In this document: piece by piece, positions 10,573 through 21,500 of the stretch
Layout: the number at the start of each line of letters is the position of its first letter
Numbering within the stretch: the stretch's first letter is position 1
The notes under the pieces: generated by a model
The model's input: only the letters and a program-made list of their open reading frames with translations
Database searches by the model: none
What the model was told of the DNA's origin: nothing
Position numbers and translations under genes: made by a program
Assembly (NCBI RefSeq): GCF_000317515.1
Contig: NC_019738.1
Span: forward strand, 285,501 to 349,500
Length of the DNA: 64,000 nucleotides
Direction: 5' to 3'
Origin: Allocoleopsis franciscana PCC 7113
GTDB taxonomy: Bacteria > Cyanobacteriota > Cyanobacteriia > Cyanobacteriales > Coleofasciculaceae

Positions 10573-12468
10573 ATGGATAACCACCCAGTCAGAATTTTGC
10601 TCGTTGATGATGACGAAGATGATTATATCCTGACCCGCGATTTACTCTCTGAAAGTCAGGGAACTCGCTTCGAGGTGGAATGGGCTAGTGATTGGGATTG
10701 TGCCTTAGATGTGATGGGTAAAAATCAGCATGATATCTATCTGCTGGACTATCGTCTCGGCGAGCATAATGGATTGGAACTCTTGCAGCAAGCAGTTGCC
10801 CAAGGGTGTAGAGCACCGATGATTTTACTCACCGGTCAAGGCGATCGCGAAATTGACATCGAAGCGATGAAAGCGGGAGCGGCAGATTACCTGGACAAAA
10901 GCCAGCTCAGAGCGCCTCTATTAGAGCGTTCCATCCGTTACGCGATCGAACGTAAGCGAGCTGAACAAAAAATTCGTGAACAGGCAGCTCTTTTGGATAT
11001 TGCCACCGATGCCATTCTGGTGCAAAATCTGCAAAATCAAATCTTATTTTGGAATCAAGGTGCCCAACGGATGTACGGCTGGAAGGCAGAGGAAGTGCTG
11101 GGGCGAGATGCCAATCAGCTCTTGTGTACACCTGAAAACTGCCTTCGGCTTAAAGAGGTGCAAACCTTAGTCGCTCTTGAAGGTAACTGGTATGGAGAGT
11201 TGCAGCAAGTCACCCAAGACGGCAAAGCCATTATTGTCGAAAGTCGATGGACACTGGTGCAAAATGAGCAGGAGCAACCCACCTCAATTTTAATCGTCAA
11301 TACAGATATCACCGAAAAGAAGCAACTCGAAGCCCAGTTTCTCCGTGCCCAACGGATGGAGAGTATTGGCACGCTGGCAAGCGGTATTGCCCATGACTTG
11401 AACAATGTCCTCGCCCCGATTTTAATGTCGGTTCAGCTTTTGGCGCTCAAACTCCACGATGAGCAAGCTCGGCAGTGGTTGAAAATTTTAGAAGATAATG
11501 CCAGACGGGGAGCGGAATTAGTTAAGCAAGTGGTTTCCTTTGCACGAGGCGTGAAAGGCGATCGCACCCTGGTACAAGTCAGGCATATTATATCAGAAAT
11601 TAGACAGATTGCCAAAGAAACGTTTCCTAAATCCATTGAAGTGCATACTGATCTTGCACCGGATTTATGGACGGTTTCCGCAGATGCTACCCAACTGCAT
11701 CAGGTGCTGATGAATTTGTGTGTGAATGCTCGCGATGCCCTACCCGATGGGGGGACTTTGGGCATTTCCGCCCAAAATTTGTTCCTAAACGAACAATCAG
11801 CGCGGATGAATATTGATGCGAAAGCGGGTTCTTATATTGTCATTACCATCTCGGATACAGGAACGGGAATCCCCCCTGAGATTTTGGATCGAATTTTTGA
11901 GCCGTTTTTCACCACCAAAGAAGTAGGTAAGGGGACAGGATTAGGTCTTTCTACCGTGATCGGCATTGTCAAAAGTCACGGGGGTTTTGTCAATGTAGTG
12001 AGCAAGCTGGGGCAAGGTACAGAATTTGAGGTGTATTTGCCAGCATTAAAGGAAACACCTATACCCATCAGTGAAGACGCTGAAATGCCGAGAGGACATG
12101 GCGAAGTGATTCTTGTGGTGGATGATGAGGCCGCCATTCGCCAGATTACTCAAACCTCCCTAGAAACTTATGCCTACAAAGTGCTGACGGCTAGCGATGG
12201 CATTGAGGCGCTGGCAGTGTATGCCCAACACAAGGAAGACATTAACGTGGTCTTGATTGATATGATGATGCCCGTTATGGATGGCCCTACGACGATTCGC
12301 ACGTTACGGAGAATGAACCCTCAAGGCAAGATTGTGGCGGTGACAGGACTCGTATCGGATGAGAAGTTGGCACAGGCGCGTGATCTGGGTGTGCAAACCT
12401 TTTTGTATAAACCATACACGGCAAAGGAGTTACTTAAAACCCTTAATGCAGTACTCCGAAGTCCCTAA
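10573..12468 (+). CDS. REC-PAS-HisKA-HATPase-REC hybrid kinase
   Basis: A 631-aa soluble hybrid kinase with an N-terminal receiver (Asp59 in [12 protein letters not shown]), PAS (about 130-250), HisKA with His274 in [13 protein letters not shown] (NtrB/PAS-kinase type), HATPase with GTGIPPEIL and GTGLGLSTV boxes, and a C-terminal receiver (Asp563 in [11 protein letters not shown]). An in-frame GTG at 10531 would give a longer form, but the ATG at 10573 begins directly before the conserved receiver strand VRILLVDDD and is preferred. The 298-bp gap upstream, which holds no gene, separates it from the preceding overlapping gene run, so it probably has its own promoter. Confidence 0.88.
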   Translation: MDNHPVRILLVDDDEDDYILTRDLLSESQGTRFEVEWASDWDCALDVMGKNQHDIYLLDYRLGEHNGLELLQQAVAQGCRAPMILLTGQGDREIDIEAMKAGAADYLDKSQLRAPLLERSIRYAIERKRAEQKIREQAALLDIATDAILVQNLQNQILFWNQGAQRMYGWKAEEVLGRDANQLLCTPENCLRLKEVQTLVALEGNWYGELQQVTQDGKAIIVESRWTLVQNEQEQPTSILIVNTDITEKKQLEAQFLRAQRMESIGTLASGIAHDLNNVLAPILMSVQLLALKLHDEQARQWLKILEDNARRGAELVKQVVSFARGVKGDRTLVQVRHIISEIRQIAKETFPKSIEVHTDLAPDLWTVSADATQLHQVLMNLCVNARDALPDGGTLGISAQNLFLNEQSARMNIDAKAGSYIVITISDTGTGIPPEILDRIFEPFFTTKEVGKGTGLGLSTVIGIVKSHGGFVNVVSKLGQGTEFEVYLPALKETPIPISEDAEMPRGHGEVILVVDDEAAIRQITQTSLETYAYKVLTASDGIEALAVYAQHKEDINVVLIDMMMPVMDGPTTIRTLRRMNPQGKIVAVTGLVSDEKLAQARDLGVQTFLYKPYTAKELLKTLNAVLRSP

Positions 12469-12730
12469 GTGTAAGGAGGCAGATGAGGGAAGGCAGATGG
12501 CAGGAGGAAAGAAAGCTTGTAAAGTAACGCTTGTAACCTTTTTCAAATGCATCGTTATTTTTGCCCCGCTGCACTCCGTTCCAATTGCAGTACAGTGAAG
12601 CAACTACCCAACAAAATTTTACTAATTGTATCTTTTGTAACCAAAAATCCCCGTATCCATTTCGACGCTAGACGACAATAGGGATAGCGGTAATAGCTGT
12701 GTTTTTGGCAGAAACAGCGGAGACTCACCC

Positions 12731-15700
12731 ATGTACGTCTATCGCACCTCTGGATGCAACGACAAGGCAGAACTCTATGGTCTTCAAGGTCGGATTGATG
12801 ACCTGTGTCTAGAACTGGAAACTCAAAGAATTGATGAGGTACAGGCACGTTTTGAACGAGTCTATCCTTACTTCAAGCGCCGAATCCTTAACCGCAGACT
12901 GATTGCACGCATCCTGAGAGTCGATGACGAGCAACTATTATGCTTACTCGATATCTTTAAACGAGGTGACAACGACTACGAACAGTTTCTCGAAGATCCA
13001 CGAGAGTACGGCAGAACGCACCTCGAACCTCAACTCAATCTACAAAACATCCGAGACTGGCTTACCCGTGAAAAAAACAAGCAGCCTCCCGTTGAGAAAC
13101 TCCCAGAACTTCCATCCGAACTGCGTCCTTGGTTAGAACCTCCTGGGTGGGAGATGGAAACACTTACAGAAGATTGGTTGATTTACGAAAGTGAAGAATG
13201 GGTTACCCGGTTTAGACAGCCCGAAATCCGAAAGGCTTGGGAAACTTATTATCAACTGGTTGCAGGAATTAGAAGCGGAACCCATCCTTGTGAAGGTTTT
13301 CCGGATCTGCTCAATATCAAGTTGTGTACATTGAACCAACATTATGTGCTTTACAGCGAGATGCAAACCGCTGACACTTTTGTTGGGGGTGTATTGTTTC
13401 TACTTGCGCCTTTTAATCACAAACCCTCCAGGGAAGAAATTCTGCAAGTGGGTCAAAAAACCGCCTTATTTGATGGCTCTACAACCAGCAACGTCTTGGC
13501 ACGTCCCTTAAGTTTGCATGAGTTGACCCCCTTTGCTCAACGTTCCTATCCCTCTTATCTGCTGGCGGATGAACAGAGTTGGCTAGCAATTGAGGGGGGA
13601 AAAGAAGCTAATTTGGCTCTTTCCGTGGAAGAAGAGCAGATTCTTCAGTCGGTTTCCAGTGTCGCACCCGGTCAAGGTTCATTGCCTTTATTCATCAATG
13701 GACGAGCGGGTAGCGGTAAGTCTACCATGCTGCTTTATCTGTTTGCCGATTACTGCTACCGCAAGTATTACGACAAACGAGGACATCGGCGTGAGCAACC
13801 TCTGCCTGGGGAGCCGTTATTTCTCACCTATAATGAGCGATTGCTGGAGGTAGCGAGGGATGGAGTGAGTACCCTGCTGGCGTCTCATTACCGCTTTGTC
13901 GCCGAGAGGAGTCAGGGGAACGAGAAAGATAACATTGAACACTATTTTCAACCATTCCAAAAATTCTTGTTTGGCTTGCTTCCGCCACAGGAAAAAGCGC
14001 AGTTTGACCCGGAAAAATATATTTCTTTCCATCGTTTTAAACAACTGTATCAGGGAAAAAGTCCCTGTGAATCGTTAGCCAAAGTTGTTCTCCACCTGCC
14101 TCAGGGGAGACGCTATTCCCCAGAAACCTGCTGGCACATTATCCGCAGTTTTATTAAGGGGTATGGTTTGGAAGAATTCATGACTCCCGAAGACTACCAG
14201 CAGGAAGTTCCTCGTAAGGAACATACCGTCTCTGTTGAAAAATTCCAAGGTATTTATGACACAATCTGGGAACGCTGGTATAAGCGCATCACCACTGAGC
14301 AAGGCTATTGGGATGACCAAGATTTAATTGCTAAAGTACTCCAACTGAAGTGTTATCGTGCTGAGTATACGGCGATTTTCTGCGACGAAGCCCAAGACTT
14401 TACCCGACTGGAACTTCAGCTCATTATGCGGCTGTCGATGTTCTCCCAATATCATTTGGGATACCAGCCGATTCAGAGTCTACCTTTCGCCTTTGCGGGA
14501 GATCCTTTTCAGACCTTAAACCCCACAGGATTCCATTGGTCTAGTGTACAAGCTATCTTTGATGCGGAAGTGATTACAGCACTAGACCCTGCGGATCAGT
14601 TAAAACTGATGATTAATTTCCAAGAATTAGCGAATAATTACCGCTCTACTCCACCCATTGTGCAAGTTACCAACTTAATTCAGTTGTGGCGTCATGTTTT
14701 GTTTGATATCCCTGAACTCAAGCCTCAGACAGCATGGCAGCAGGGCAATTTCCCCGAACCGCAAAAGTTTATTTTGAACCGGAATATTAGTCCTGAAGCC
14801 CTAGCGGACTATATCAGAGACACGATTATTATTGTGCCTTGCGAAGAAGGGGAAGAAGTGGCTTATGCCCAAGCCGATGAGATACTCTCGGAAATTTTTC
14901 CCCAGTTCTCTCAAGGGGAAGAGGGGGACACCGTGACGCAGGTAGAAGTCTCAAGTCCCAATTCGCCTGAACCGCTAAAGAATGTCTTGAGTGCGATCGC
15001 TGCGAAAGGATTGGAGTTTAAGAAGGTTATTCTTTACAAGTTTGGGGAAGATTGTAACCAAAACGTTTGGAATCTCAGTGGGAAAGGGATTGACCAACGG
15101 GTTAAGGTGGAATACTTTTTCAATAAGCTTTATGTGGCTGCATCAAGAGCCACTGAACATTTGTTTGTCGTGGACTCGGAAAAAGGCGATCGCCAGTTGT
15201 GGCAATACGCCAGTGACGAAGCATTGTTGCAAGCCATGCTCTATTACGCCAAAAGCAAAGAGCGTTGGGAAGAAAATGTTCGTACTCTCAGTACAGGTAC
15301 TCCCAAAACTATACAAGAATTGCGCGAGGATGACCCAGGAGCGATCGCCTATGAGTTTGAGACAAAAGGATTAAACACACAAAATCCCGATTTACTCAGA
15401 CGCGCCAGACAGTTTTACAAGGCGCTTGATGACACCGAAAAAGGTAATTTTTGTGAAGCTTGGGCGCTCAAATTTGAAGAGAAATTTTTGGAGGCAGGAA
15501 ACTACTTTTTCAGCTTAAACAAAAGCGAAGAGGCTTGGGAATGCTACTGGCAAGGAATGTGCTGGTCAGAGTTAGTGCTTTGGTACAACCGACACCCTGA
15601 GAATCAGGCAATTGAGCGTTCTTTAGCTCTGTTTATGATTGCTGATTCTACGGATTTAGAGGCTATCAACACTCTCACCTCTTTAATTAGAGGTAATAAG

Positions 15701-17209
15701 TTGTTGAGTGTGGAGAGTTCTAGCCCATCTTCCCACCTTCAAGCTTCAACCCTTCATAGTAAACAATGGAAAAAAGCGATTGAGGAATATGCTAAGCGCA
15801 TTGAAGGGTTACTGAACATTCCCAGCCTTCAACCCACTCAATGGCAACAGTTCGGGGAGGTATTAGAAAGTTTAGCAATACATGGTTATAGCCCTCTATC
15901 CGAGCATAGTGATCAACTTAATGCACTAACGGCAGCGTGTTTCTACCGTGCCGAAAACTATGAAGAAGCGGTGCGAATTTGGGAAGAATGTGAACTCATC
16001 CAAAATCCTGAGTATAACCGTGCGAAAGCCAAACTTTTAGGTATTCCTGAAGGATTAGAATATCTGGCGCAAGCTGGGGAACACAACAGTATCATTGCCG
16101 AATGGGAGAAGGCAGGAAAACCACGTCTGCTCCACTGGCTTCCCTACGTTGCCCCTGCGTTAGAAATAAAACAGCAATATCAACAAGCTTTCGTTGTCTA
16201 TATTTGGTTGGATGAATTAACCAAGGTTAAAGAATCTTTTGAAAAGGCATGTCAGGGTGCACCAACCATCAAGATGCTTGCCGTCTTATTGCAATATTTT
16301 TATCGCAAAAAGCATTGGTCAGATGCCATTAAATTTATTGAGAAATATTCACCTAAGCTTATCGGTTCTGAACGTCAAAAAGCAGATTTAAAGTTTGATT
16401 TTGTATATGAAATTGCCATTTCAGAATTAACTCCAAATGACATTATCAAAGAGCATCGTAAGCTTTATGAAAAATTTCTCAAAGAACAAGTTTTATTAGC
16501 CTCTGACTGGCAGCAATCTCTGTTGATGCAGCAAGTAGGAATTGCTCTAGAAAAAATTGGTTCACTAGTCGAAACCCTGGAATTTTACGAGCAATTTGTC
16601 TCCTACCCTAACCCAGAATTACGTCAGTTTGCCCAAGAGCGTTGGATTGCAACCAAGAAGAAACAGGAAGATTATGCCAGAACTCATGGGCAAACAGAAA
16701 AAGCTGCAAAAAGTCACTCAGAATTGCTCAAAAAAGCGGTTAAATGGGCAATTTCTCCGGACACAGTGCCACTTGCCCCCCCAGCCGCACCGAAAGAGCG
16801 TCCAACCCCCCAAGTTTCTGTTTCTCAGTCTACGGCTACCTCCGCAGAACCATCAAAGTCGTCAACGGCTACGAACTTTGTGATTAAAGGCTTGCCAAAT
16901 GGAACAAAGATAGAGCAACTAGGGGATGCAGTCATTCGGTTTGGGGTTCGTCACCTAGTAATCAAGGTGATGAGACAGGGTAAACAAGTTTTAATTACAG
17001 ATGCACTCAACAGTCGGGAAATACGAGTGGATGGAGCACAATGTAAAGTCATGATTGGGGACGCAACTGTAGAAGCTGTGGGTGGGAATCAATTAGCATT
17101 TGCACTTTCCACAAGCGGTTACAGTGGTAGCTTAATCTGCGATGATAAAAAGCCACGACTGGAACTGAATGTCCAAGGTTTGCCGAACCAAATTTTTATT
17201 GAGCTTTAG
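12731..17209 (+). CDS. Giant UvrD-like SF1 helicase with superhelical C-terminal region
   Basis: A 1492-aa protein. SF1A helicase motifs are all visible: Walker A GRAGSGKST (from Gly324, Lys330), motif II FCDEAQD (Asp552-Asp556), motif III AFAGDPFQTLNPTG, motif IV NYRST (from Asn636), motif V AAKGLEFKKVIL and motif VI YVAASRA (from Tyr801). The first ~300 residues and the last ~650 are not helicase. The latter reads as alpha-helical TPR-like repeats with many Trp/Tyr residues, ending in a small beta-rich domain after a Ser/Thr/Pro linker near 1345-1385. This layout recalls the TRANK1-like helicases; the comparison is from memory. Substrate and role are unknown; nucleic-acid surveillance or defence is possible. 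ATG at 12731 is the first start after a 262-bp gap. Confidence 0.8.
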   Translation: MYVYRTSGCNDKAELYGLQGRIDDLCLELETQRIDEVQARFERVYPYFKRRILNRRLIARILRVDDEQLLCLLDIFKRGDNDYEQFLEDPREYGRTHLEPQLNLQNIRDWLTREKNKQPPVEKLPELPSELRPWLEPPGWEMETLTEDWLIYESEEWVTRFRQPEIRKAWETYYQLVAGIRSGTHPCEGFPDLLNIKLCTLNQHYVLYSEMQTADTFVGGVLFLLAPFNHKPSREEILQVGQKTALFDGSTTSNVLARPLSLHELTPFAQRSYPSYLLADEQSWLAIEGGKEANLALSVEEEQILQSVSSVAPGQGSLPLFINGRAGSGKSTMLLYLFADYCYRKYYDKRGHRREQPLPGEPLFLTYNERLLEVARDGVSTLLASHYRFVAERSQGNEKDNIEHYFQPFQKFLFGLLPPQEKAQFDPEKYISFHRFKQLYQGKSPCESLAKVVLHLPQGRRYSPETCWHIIRSFIKGYGLEEFMTPEDYQQEVPRKEHTVSVEKFQGIYDTIWERWYKRITTEQGYWDDQDLIAKVLQLKCYRAEYTAIFCDEAQDFTRLELQLIMRLSMFSQYHLGYQPIQSLPFAFAGDPFQTLNPTGFHWSSVQAIFDAEVITALDPADQLKLMINFQELANNYRSTPPIVQVTNLIQLWRHVLFDIPELKPQTAWQQGNFPEPQKFILNRNISPEALADYIRDTIIIVPCEEGEEVAYAQADEILSEIFPQFSQGEEGDTVTQVEVSSPNSPEPLKNVLSAIAAKGLEFKKVILYKFGEDCNQNVWNLSGKGIDQRVKVEYFFNKLYVAASRATEHLFVVDSEKGDRQLWQYASDEALLQAMLYYAKSKERWEENVRTLSTGTPKTIQELREDDPGAIAYEFETKGLNTQNPDLLRRARQFYKALDDTEKGNFCEAWALKFEEKFLEAGNYFFSLNKSEEAWECYWQGMCWSELVLWYNRHPENQAIERSLALFMIADSTDLEAINTLTSLIRGNKLLSVESSSPSSHLQASTLHSKQWKKAIEEYAKRIEGLLNIPSLQPTQWQQFGEVLESLAIHGYSPLSEHSDQLNALTAACFYRAENYEEAVRIWEECELIQNPEYNRAKAKLLGIPEGLEYLAQAGEHNSIIAEWEKAGKPRLLHWLPYVAPALEIKQQYQQAFVVYIWLDELTKVKESFEKACQGAPTIKMLAVLLQYFYRKKHWSDAIKFIEKYSPKLIGSERQKADLKFDFVYEIAISELTPNDIIKEHRKLYEKFLKEQVLLASDWQQSLLMQQVGIALEKIGSLVETLEFYEQFVSYPNPELRQFAQERWIATKKKQEDYARTHGQTEKAAKSHSELLKKAVKWAISPDTVPLAPPAAPKERPTPQVSVSQSTATSAEPSKSSTATNFVIKGLPNGTKIEQLGDAVIRFGVRHLVIKVMRQGKQVLITDALNSREIRVDGAQCKVMIGDATVEAVGGNQLAFALSTSGYSGSLICDDKKPRLELNVQGLPNQIFIEL

Positions 17210-17313
17210 ATATTTTTAGCTCAGGTTTGAAGGTTGATTGTTTATTAACTATTTAATGTTATTGGTCAGATGATGTCCGGTTGATTATCCTTAATAAATT
17301 AATAAAAGCGTGT

Positions 17314-17366
17314 TTGTAGTGAGCGCTTCAGCGTCCACTCCGACAGGACTAAAGTCCTCACTACAA
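17314..17366. repeat. Small inverted-repeat element
   Basis: A 53-bp element bounded by perfect 10-bp inverted repeats TTGTAGTGAG and CTCACTACAA. It contains two inner palindromes, CGCTTCAGCG and GGACTAAAGTCC. It lies between two genes and could form a multi-branched hairpin. It looks like a dispersed cyanobacterial miniature repeat, but only one copy is in this window. Confidence 0.75.
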
Positions 17367-17430
17367 CCTAATGCATAGTGTGGTTTTCTTAAGGGAAATG
17401 ATTTCATTGGATATGAGGAGTTAAATAAAT

Positions 17431-18300
17431 TTGCGATTTATTAAGGTTAGGCGTAAGTTGATTTTCGCTATTATCCTCTTATTAGCACTTCCGTTTTTGT
17501 TATTTTTTTTTCAGTTTAGCAGACCTCTCCCGGCTAAGGAAACTCCTTGGGAAATAATAACAGGAAAGGAAAAAGTAACCCGTTTTGAGTTTTTGTCTTG
17601 GTTTGACCAAGATGCAAGACTGTATACTCTTCCCGCTCAGAATCACGAATTTGTCTTGACTCCATCTTCTCCCTTTTATGTTTTTCCTTGGTTTCCTCAA
17701 GGGAAAGAGGAAGGTAGATATATATGGAAATTAAATCTTAATCCCTTATCAATACAACCAATTCTTTATGATGAATTTCTGGTATTAAATCCCCAACCTC
17801 CAGGGGAACTGCCAACTCCCATAGAGAAGATATTACAGCAGCAACTTGACTATGAAATCTCCAAAAATGCTCCTTCCTCAGAGATGATTATGGAGGTAAT
17901 TCGATTTAATACGTCCAAGAAAACTTATGAGGCAAAACTTTCGGTTTCAGATTTTAAAAGATTAACTCGGCGACGATTTGGCACTGAGTTTACGAATGAT
18001 GAGCCTAGAGGATGGCATACGGGAATTTATTATTCAGGAATTATGCGTTTTGAGATTTCATCTTTATCTGAACCAAACCAACCAATCGTAGCTCTTAAAA
18101 AAGAATTAAAAAATTGGAATTACCCTTTGAGGAGAAATGATAAGAAGTTAGTTCAGCCTTCCTATATCGGCGCGATCGGTAAACTGTATTTCTTGCCGGA
18201 TTCCCAGCCCGTTTTTATACTGTTTTCTAAAGTTTATAGAGGCATTTATCAACCCCGTAAAGGCATTGATGATGCAGCTTTTAGTGTAATCGTGCCTTAA
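17431..18300 (+). CDS. Hypothetical membrane-anchored protein
   Basis: A 289-aa protein of unrecognised family. A basic start is followed by a strongly hydrophobic segment (about residues 10-30, with runs of Leu, Ile and Phe), which indicates an inner-membrane anchor with the remainder outside. The soluble part is rich in aromatic residues and has no motif I recognise. No ATG is available; the TTG start at 17431 has GAGGAG at 17415-17420, a good ribosome-binding distance. Base composition is more AT-rich than the neighbouring helicase gene. Confidence 0.65.
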   Translation: MRFIKVRRKLIFAIILLLALPFLLFFFQFSRPLPAKETPWEIITGKEKVTRFEFLSWFDQDARLYTLPAQNHEFVLTPSSPFYVFPWFPQGKEEGRYIWKLNLNPLSIQPILYDEFLVLNPQPPGELPTPIEKILQQQLDYEISKNAPSSEMIMEVIRFNTSKKTYEAKLSVSDFKRLTRRRFGTEFTNDEPRGWHTGIYYSGIMRFEISSLSEPNQPIVALKKELKNWNYPLRRNDKKLVQPSYIGAIGKLYFLPDSQPVFILFSKVYRGIYQPRKGIDDAAFSVIVP

Positions 18301-18539
18301 ATATAGCGATTCTCATCCGAGTGAGGTACAGATTGATCCATCCCCGACACGAGAGGGTAGTAAAACTCCAGTTCCCCTTCGCTAGTTGAGCCACCGGAGC
18401 GATCGCAACTCATACATTTTACAAACACAAAGATTTGTCAACGACCTTTGTGAATAAAAGTTATTTTTTCGGGTGAGTACTATTGCTTAGGCTTACCATA
18501 TTTTCATAGTATCTATCTCTCTGTATTGAGAGAAATCCC

Positions 18540-21500
18540 ATGATACGCCCTGTCTTCCCTTTCTGGAGAGCTGGCTATCTTCTCCTTGGGTGTTTGGCAA
18601 GCGCAAAAAACCTGGCACTGCCTGTTAGTTGGCGACATTGTTGGCCGTTGGGGATAGGGGTAGCGTTGGGGATAAGTAGTGGGATTGCTTTTTCTGGAAA
18701 CCGTGCCTTAGCTCAGATTATTCCCGATACCACGTTGGGTGTAGAAAGTTCCGTTGTGACACCTCTCGATCCCGACTTGCCTGTTGATGTAATTGATGGT
18801 GGAGCTCAACGAGGGCAAAATTTGTTCCACAGTTTTCAGGATTTTAATGTTAGCGAAAACAGAGGAGTCTATTTTTACAGTTCTGATGCCAATATCCAGA
18901 ATATCTTAGCACGAATAACGGGTGCTAATCGCTCTGATATCCTAGGGACACTCGGCACTTTTGGTGAATCTCAGCCAAGCTTATTTTTAATTAATCCTAA
19001 CGGAATTATCTTTGGTCCGAACGCTAACTTAGATATAGGTGGTTCTTTCGTTGCAACGACAGCAAATGCAGTGGGGTTGGGTGAAACGGGACGATTTAGC
19101 GCCTCAGAACCTCAGACAAGTAACTTACTTGCAATCAACCCCAACGCCTTCTTTTTTAACCAATTCTCTAATCAAGGACAAATTGTCAATCGTTCCACTG
19201 CAACAAGTACGGTATTGGGCTTTTCTGTAAATGGTCTTCCCTTTACCTATGGACTCCAAGTTCTCGGTCGAAGTCTGTTACTGCTTGGAGGTAATGTAAA
19301 TCTAGAAGGTGGCATTGTGTTTGCTCCCGGTGGTCGAGTTGAGTTGGGGGGGTTAGCAGGAGCTGGAACAGTAAGGTTAGATACTAATGGCAATCTATTG
19401 AACTTGAGTTTTCTTGATGGTGTTGCACGAGCTGATGTATCCCTTAATAACCAAGCTGTATTAGATGTCGTTGCCAACGATGGCGGTAGTATTGCGATTC
19501 ATAGCCGAAATATAAATATTTTTGGCAACAGTAAGCTTTGGGCTGGTATTTGGTCAGGTTTAGGGACTGTTGACTCGCAAGCTGGAGATATTACACTTGA
19601 TGCCACTGATGCGGTAACAGTTGTAGACAGCAATATTCTCAACGAGGTACAGGAACAAGCAATAGGAAATGGTGGCAACATCAATATTCGAGCTGAGTCA
19701 CTCTCTTTATCCGGCGATTCGGATTATGTTATTGTGAGCGCGGATACTCATGGTCAAGGAAATGCTGGGAGTGTCTCGGTTCAGGTGAGTGGCCCAGTTT
19801 CGTTGAATTCCAGTAGGATTTCTAGCCAAGTGCTATATGGGGCAGTAGGAAATTCCGGAGGTATTAATATACAAGCGCAATCGCTCCGGATGACAGATGG
19901 TGCGGAATTGTATGCACAAGTAGCTTTTGCTAGAGGCAATGCTGGAGATATATCCATTAAGGTAGCTGATTCAGTAGAAGTGATTGATGGCTCTGTTATT
20001 GTTACCTATGCCGGGGATGGAGCAGTGGGAAATGGTGGCAATATCAGCCTTGAGGCGAGATCGCTCTTTATGGAAAATAATGCGAGTTTGCTGGCAGAAA
20101 CTCTAGGGCAAGGAAATGCTGGAAACATATCGGTTCAGGTGGCTGATTTCGTCACGCTGATTGATAGTTATTTCTATAACGCAGCAGCTAACGATGAGGA
20201 GCAGACAGTAGGGAACGGGGGCAATATCACAGTCGAGGCGCGATCTCTCTTTATGGCTGATGGTTCGGAGTTGAAATCATCAACTGACGCTCAAGGCAAT
20301 GCGGGAAATATATTAGTTCGGGCAACTGACTCAGTAGAGTTGATAGACAGTCATATTCTCAGCCACGTAGAACTTGATGACCGTAGCTATATAGAAACAG
20401 TAGGCAATGGTGGCGATATTACCATTGAGACGCGATCTCTCTCATTAACCGACGCTTCCCTAAATGCAAGTACTCAAGGACAAGGACATGCTGGCAGTAT
20501 TTTTGTCCGAGGTGCAGACTCAGTTTTGCTTTCCGATAGCTCAATTTCCACAGCAGTCAAGACAGAAGGCATTGCCAATCAACCGAGTAACATTGAGATT
20601 CACACGCGATCGCTTGCCTTAACGAATAACTCTCAGATTGATGCCACTACTTCTGGGCGGGGAGATGGCGGTACTGTATCAGTAATAGCTCCTGGTGGCT
20701 CTATTTCTCTAGCCAACAATAGCAGCATCAAAACGGCTGTAGAAGTAGGAGCAATTGGTCAGGGGGGCGACATCAAACTTACAGCTAACTCCATTTCTTT
20801 AACAGGTGGTTCCAGATTGGAAGCTCAAACTCGCGGTGAGGGAGATGCTGGAAATATTCAACTTGATGCCACTGAATTTGTTGATATCTCTGGAGCCAAC
20901 CCATTGGGACTCTCCAGCGGTATTCTCACTTCCACTGAGACAAGCAACAGCGGTAAGGGTGGCAAAATTACAGTAGGATTACCGCATGGGAGCTTGGATA
21001 GTTTGCGTCTATCTGATGGAAGCGTTTTGAGTGCCCGAACCTTAAATAGTGCTCCTGGTGGTGACATTGAGGTTAATGTCGATCAGTTAGAAATTACTAC
21101 CGGGGGACAAATCATCACCTCAGCCTCAAGCCTTGGCAGTGCCGGTAATATTAATATCAGAGCTACTGAAAGCGTCACGATTTCCGGCAGCAATCCCAAC
21201 TTTATTGACAGGGGTGGAAGTACGGGCAACACTGGCAACGGCATTGGTAGGGTGAGCGAAATAGAACCAAATAACTCAATTGCTGAAGCACAGTTTATTG
21301 CTCCTGAACTCTTTTCGCTGCAAGCCAACCCAGATATTGAAGCATCTACCGACATTCCCCATGTCTCTATTTTTGGCACCGGAGACGGTACGTTTGACTA
21401 CTACTCGTTGATGATTCAAGCGCCAGGAAGTCGGGGAATTTTCGAGATCGACAATAGTAGCGCTGCTGGAACGGGTTATTTAGATACACAAATCTTCCTG

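Noticed and set aside
14991-15374. 127-codon plus-strand frame within the helicase gene
   Set aside because: Lies fully inside a gene with clear helicase motifs in another frame.
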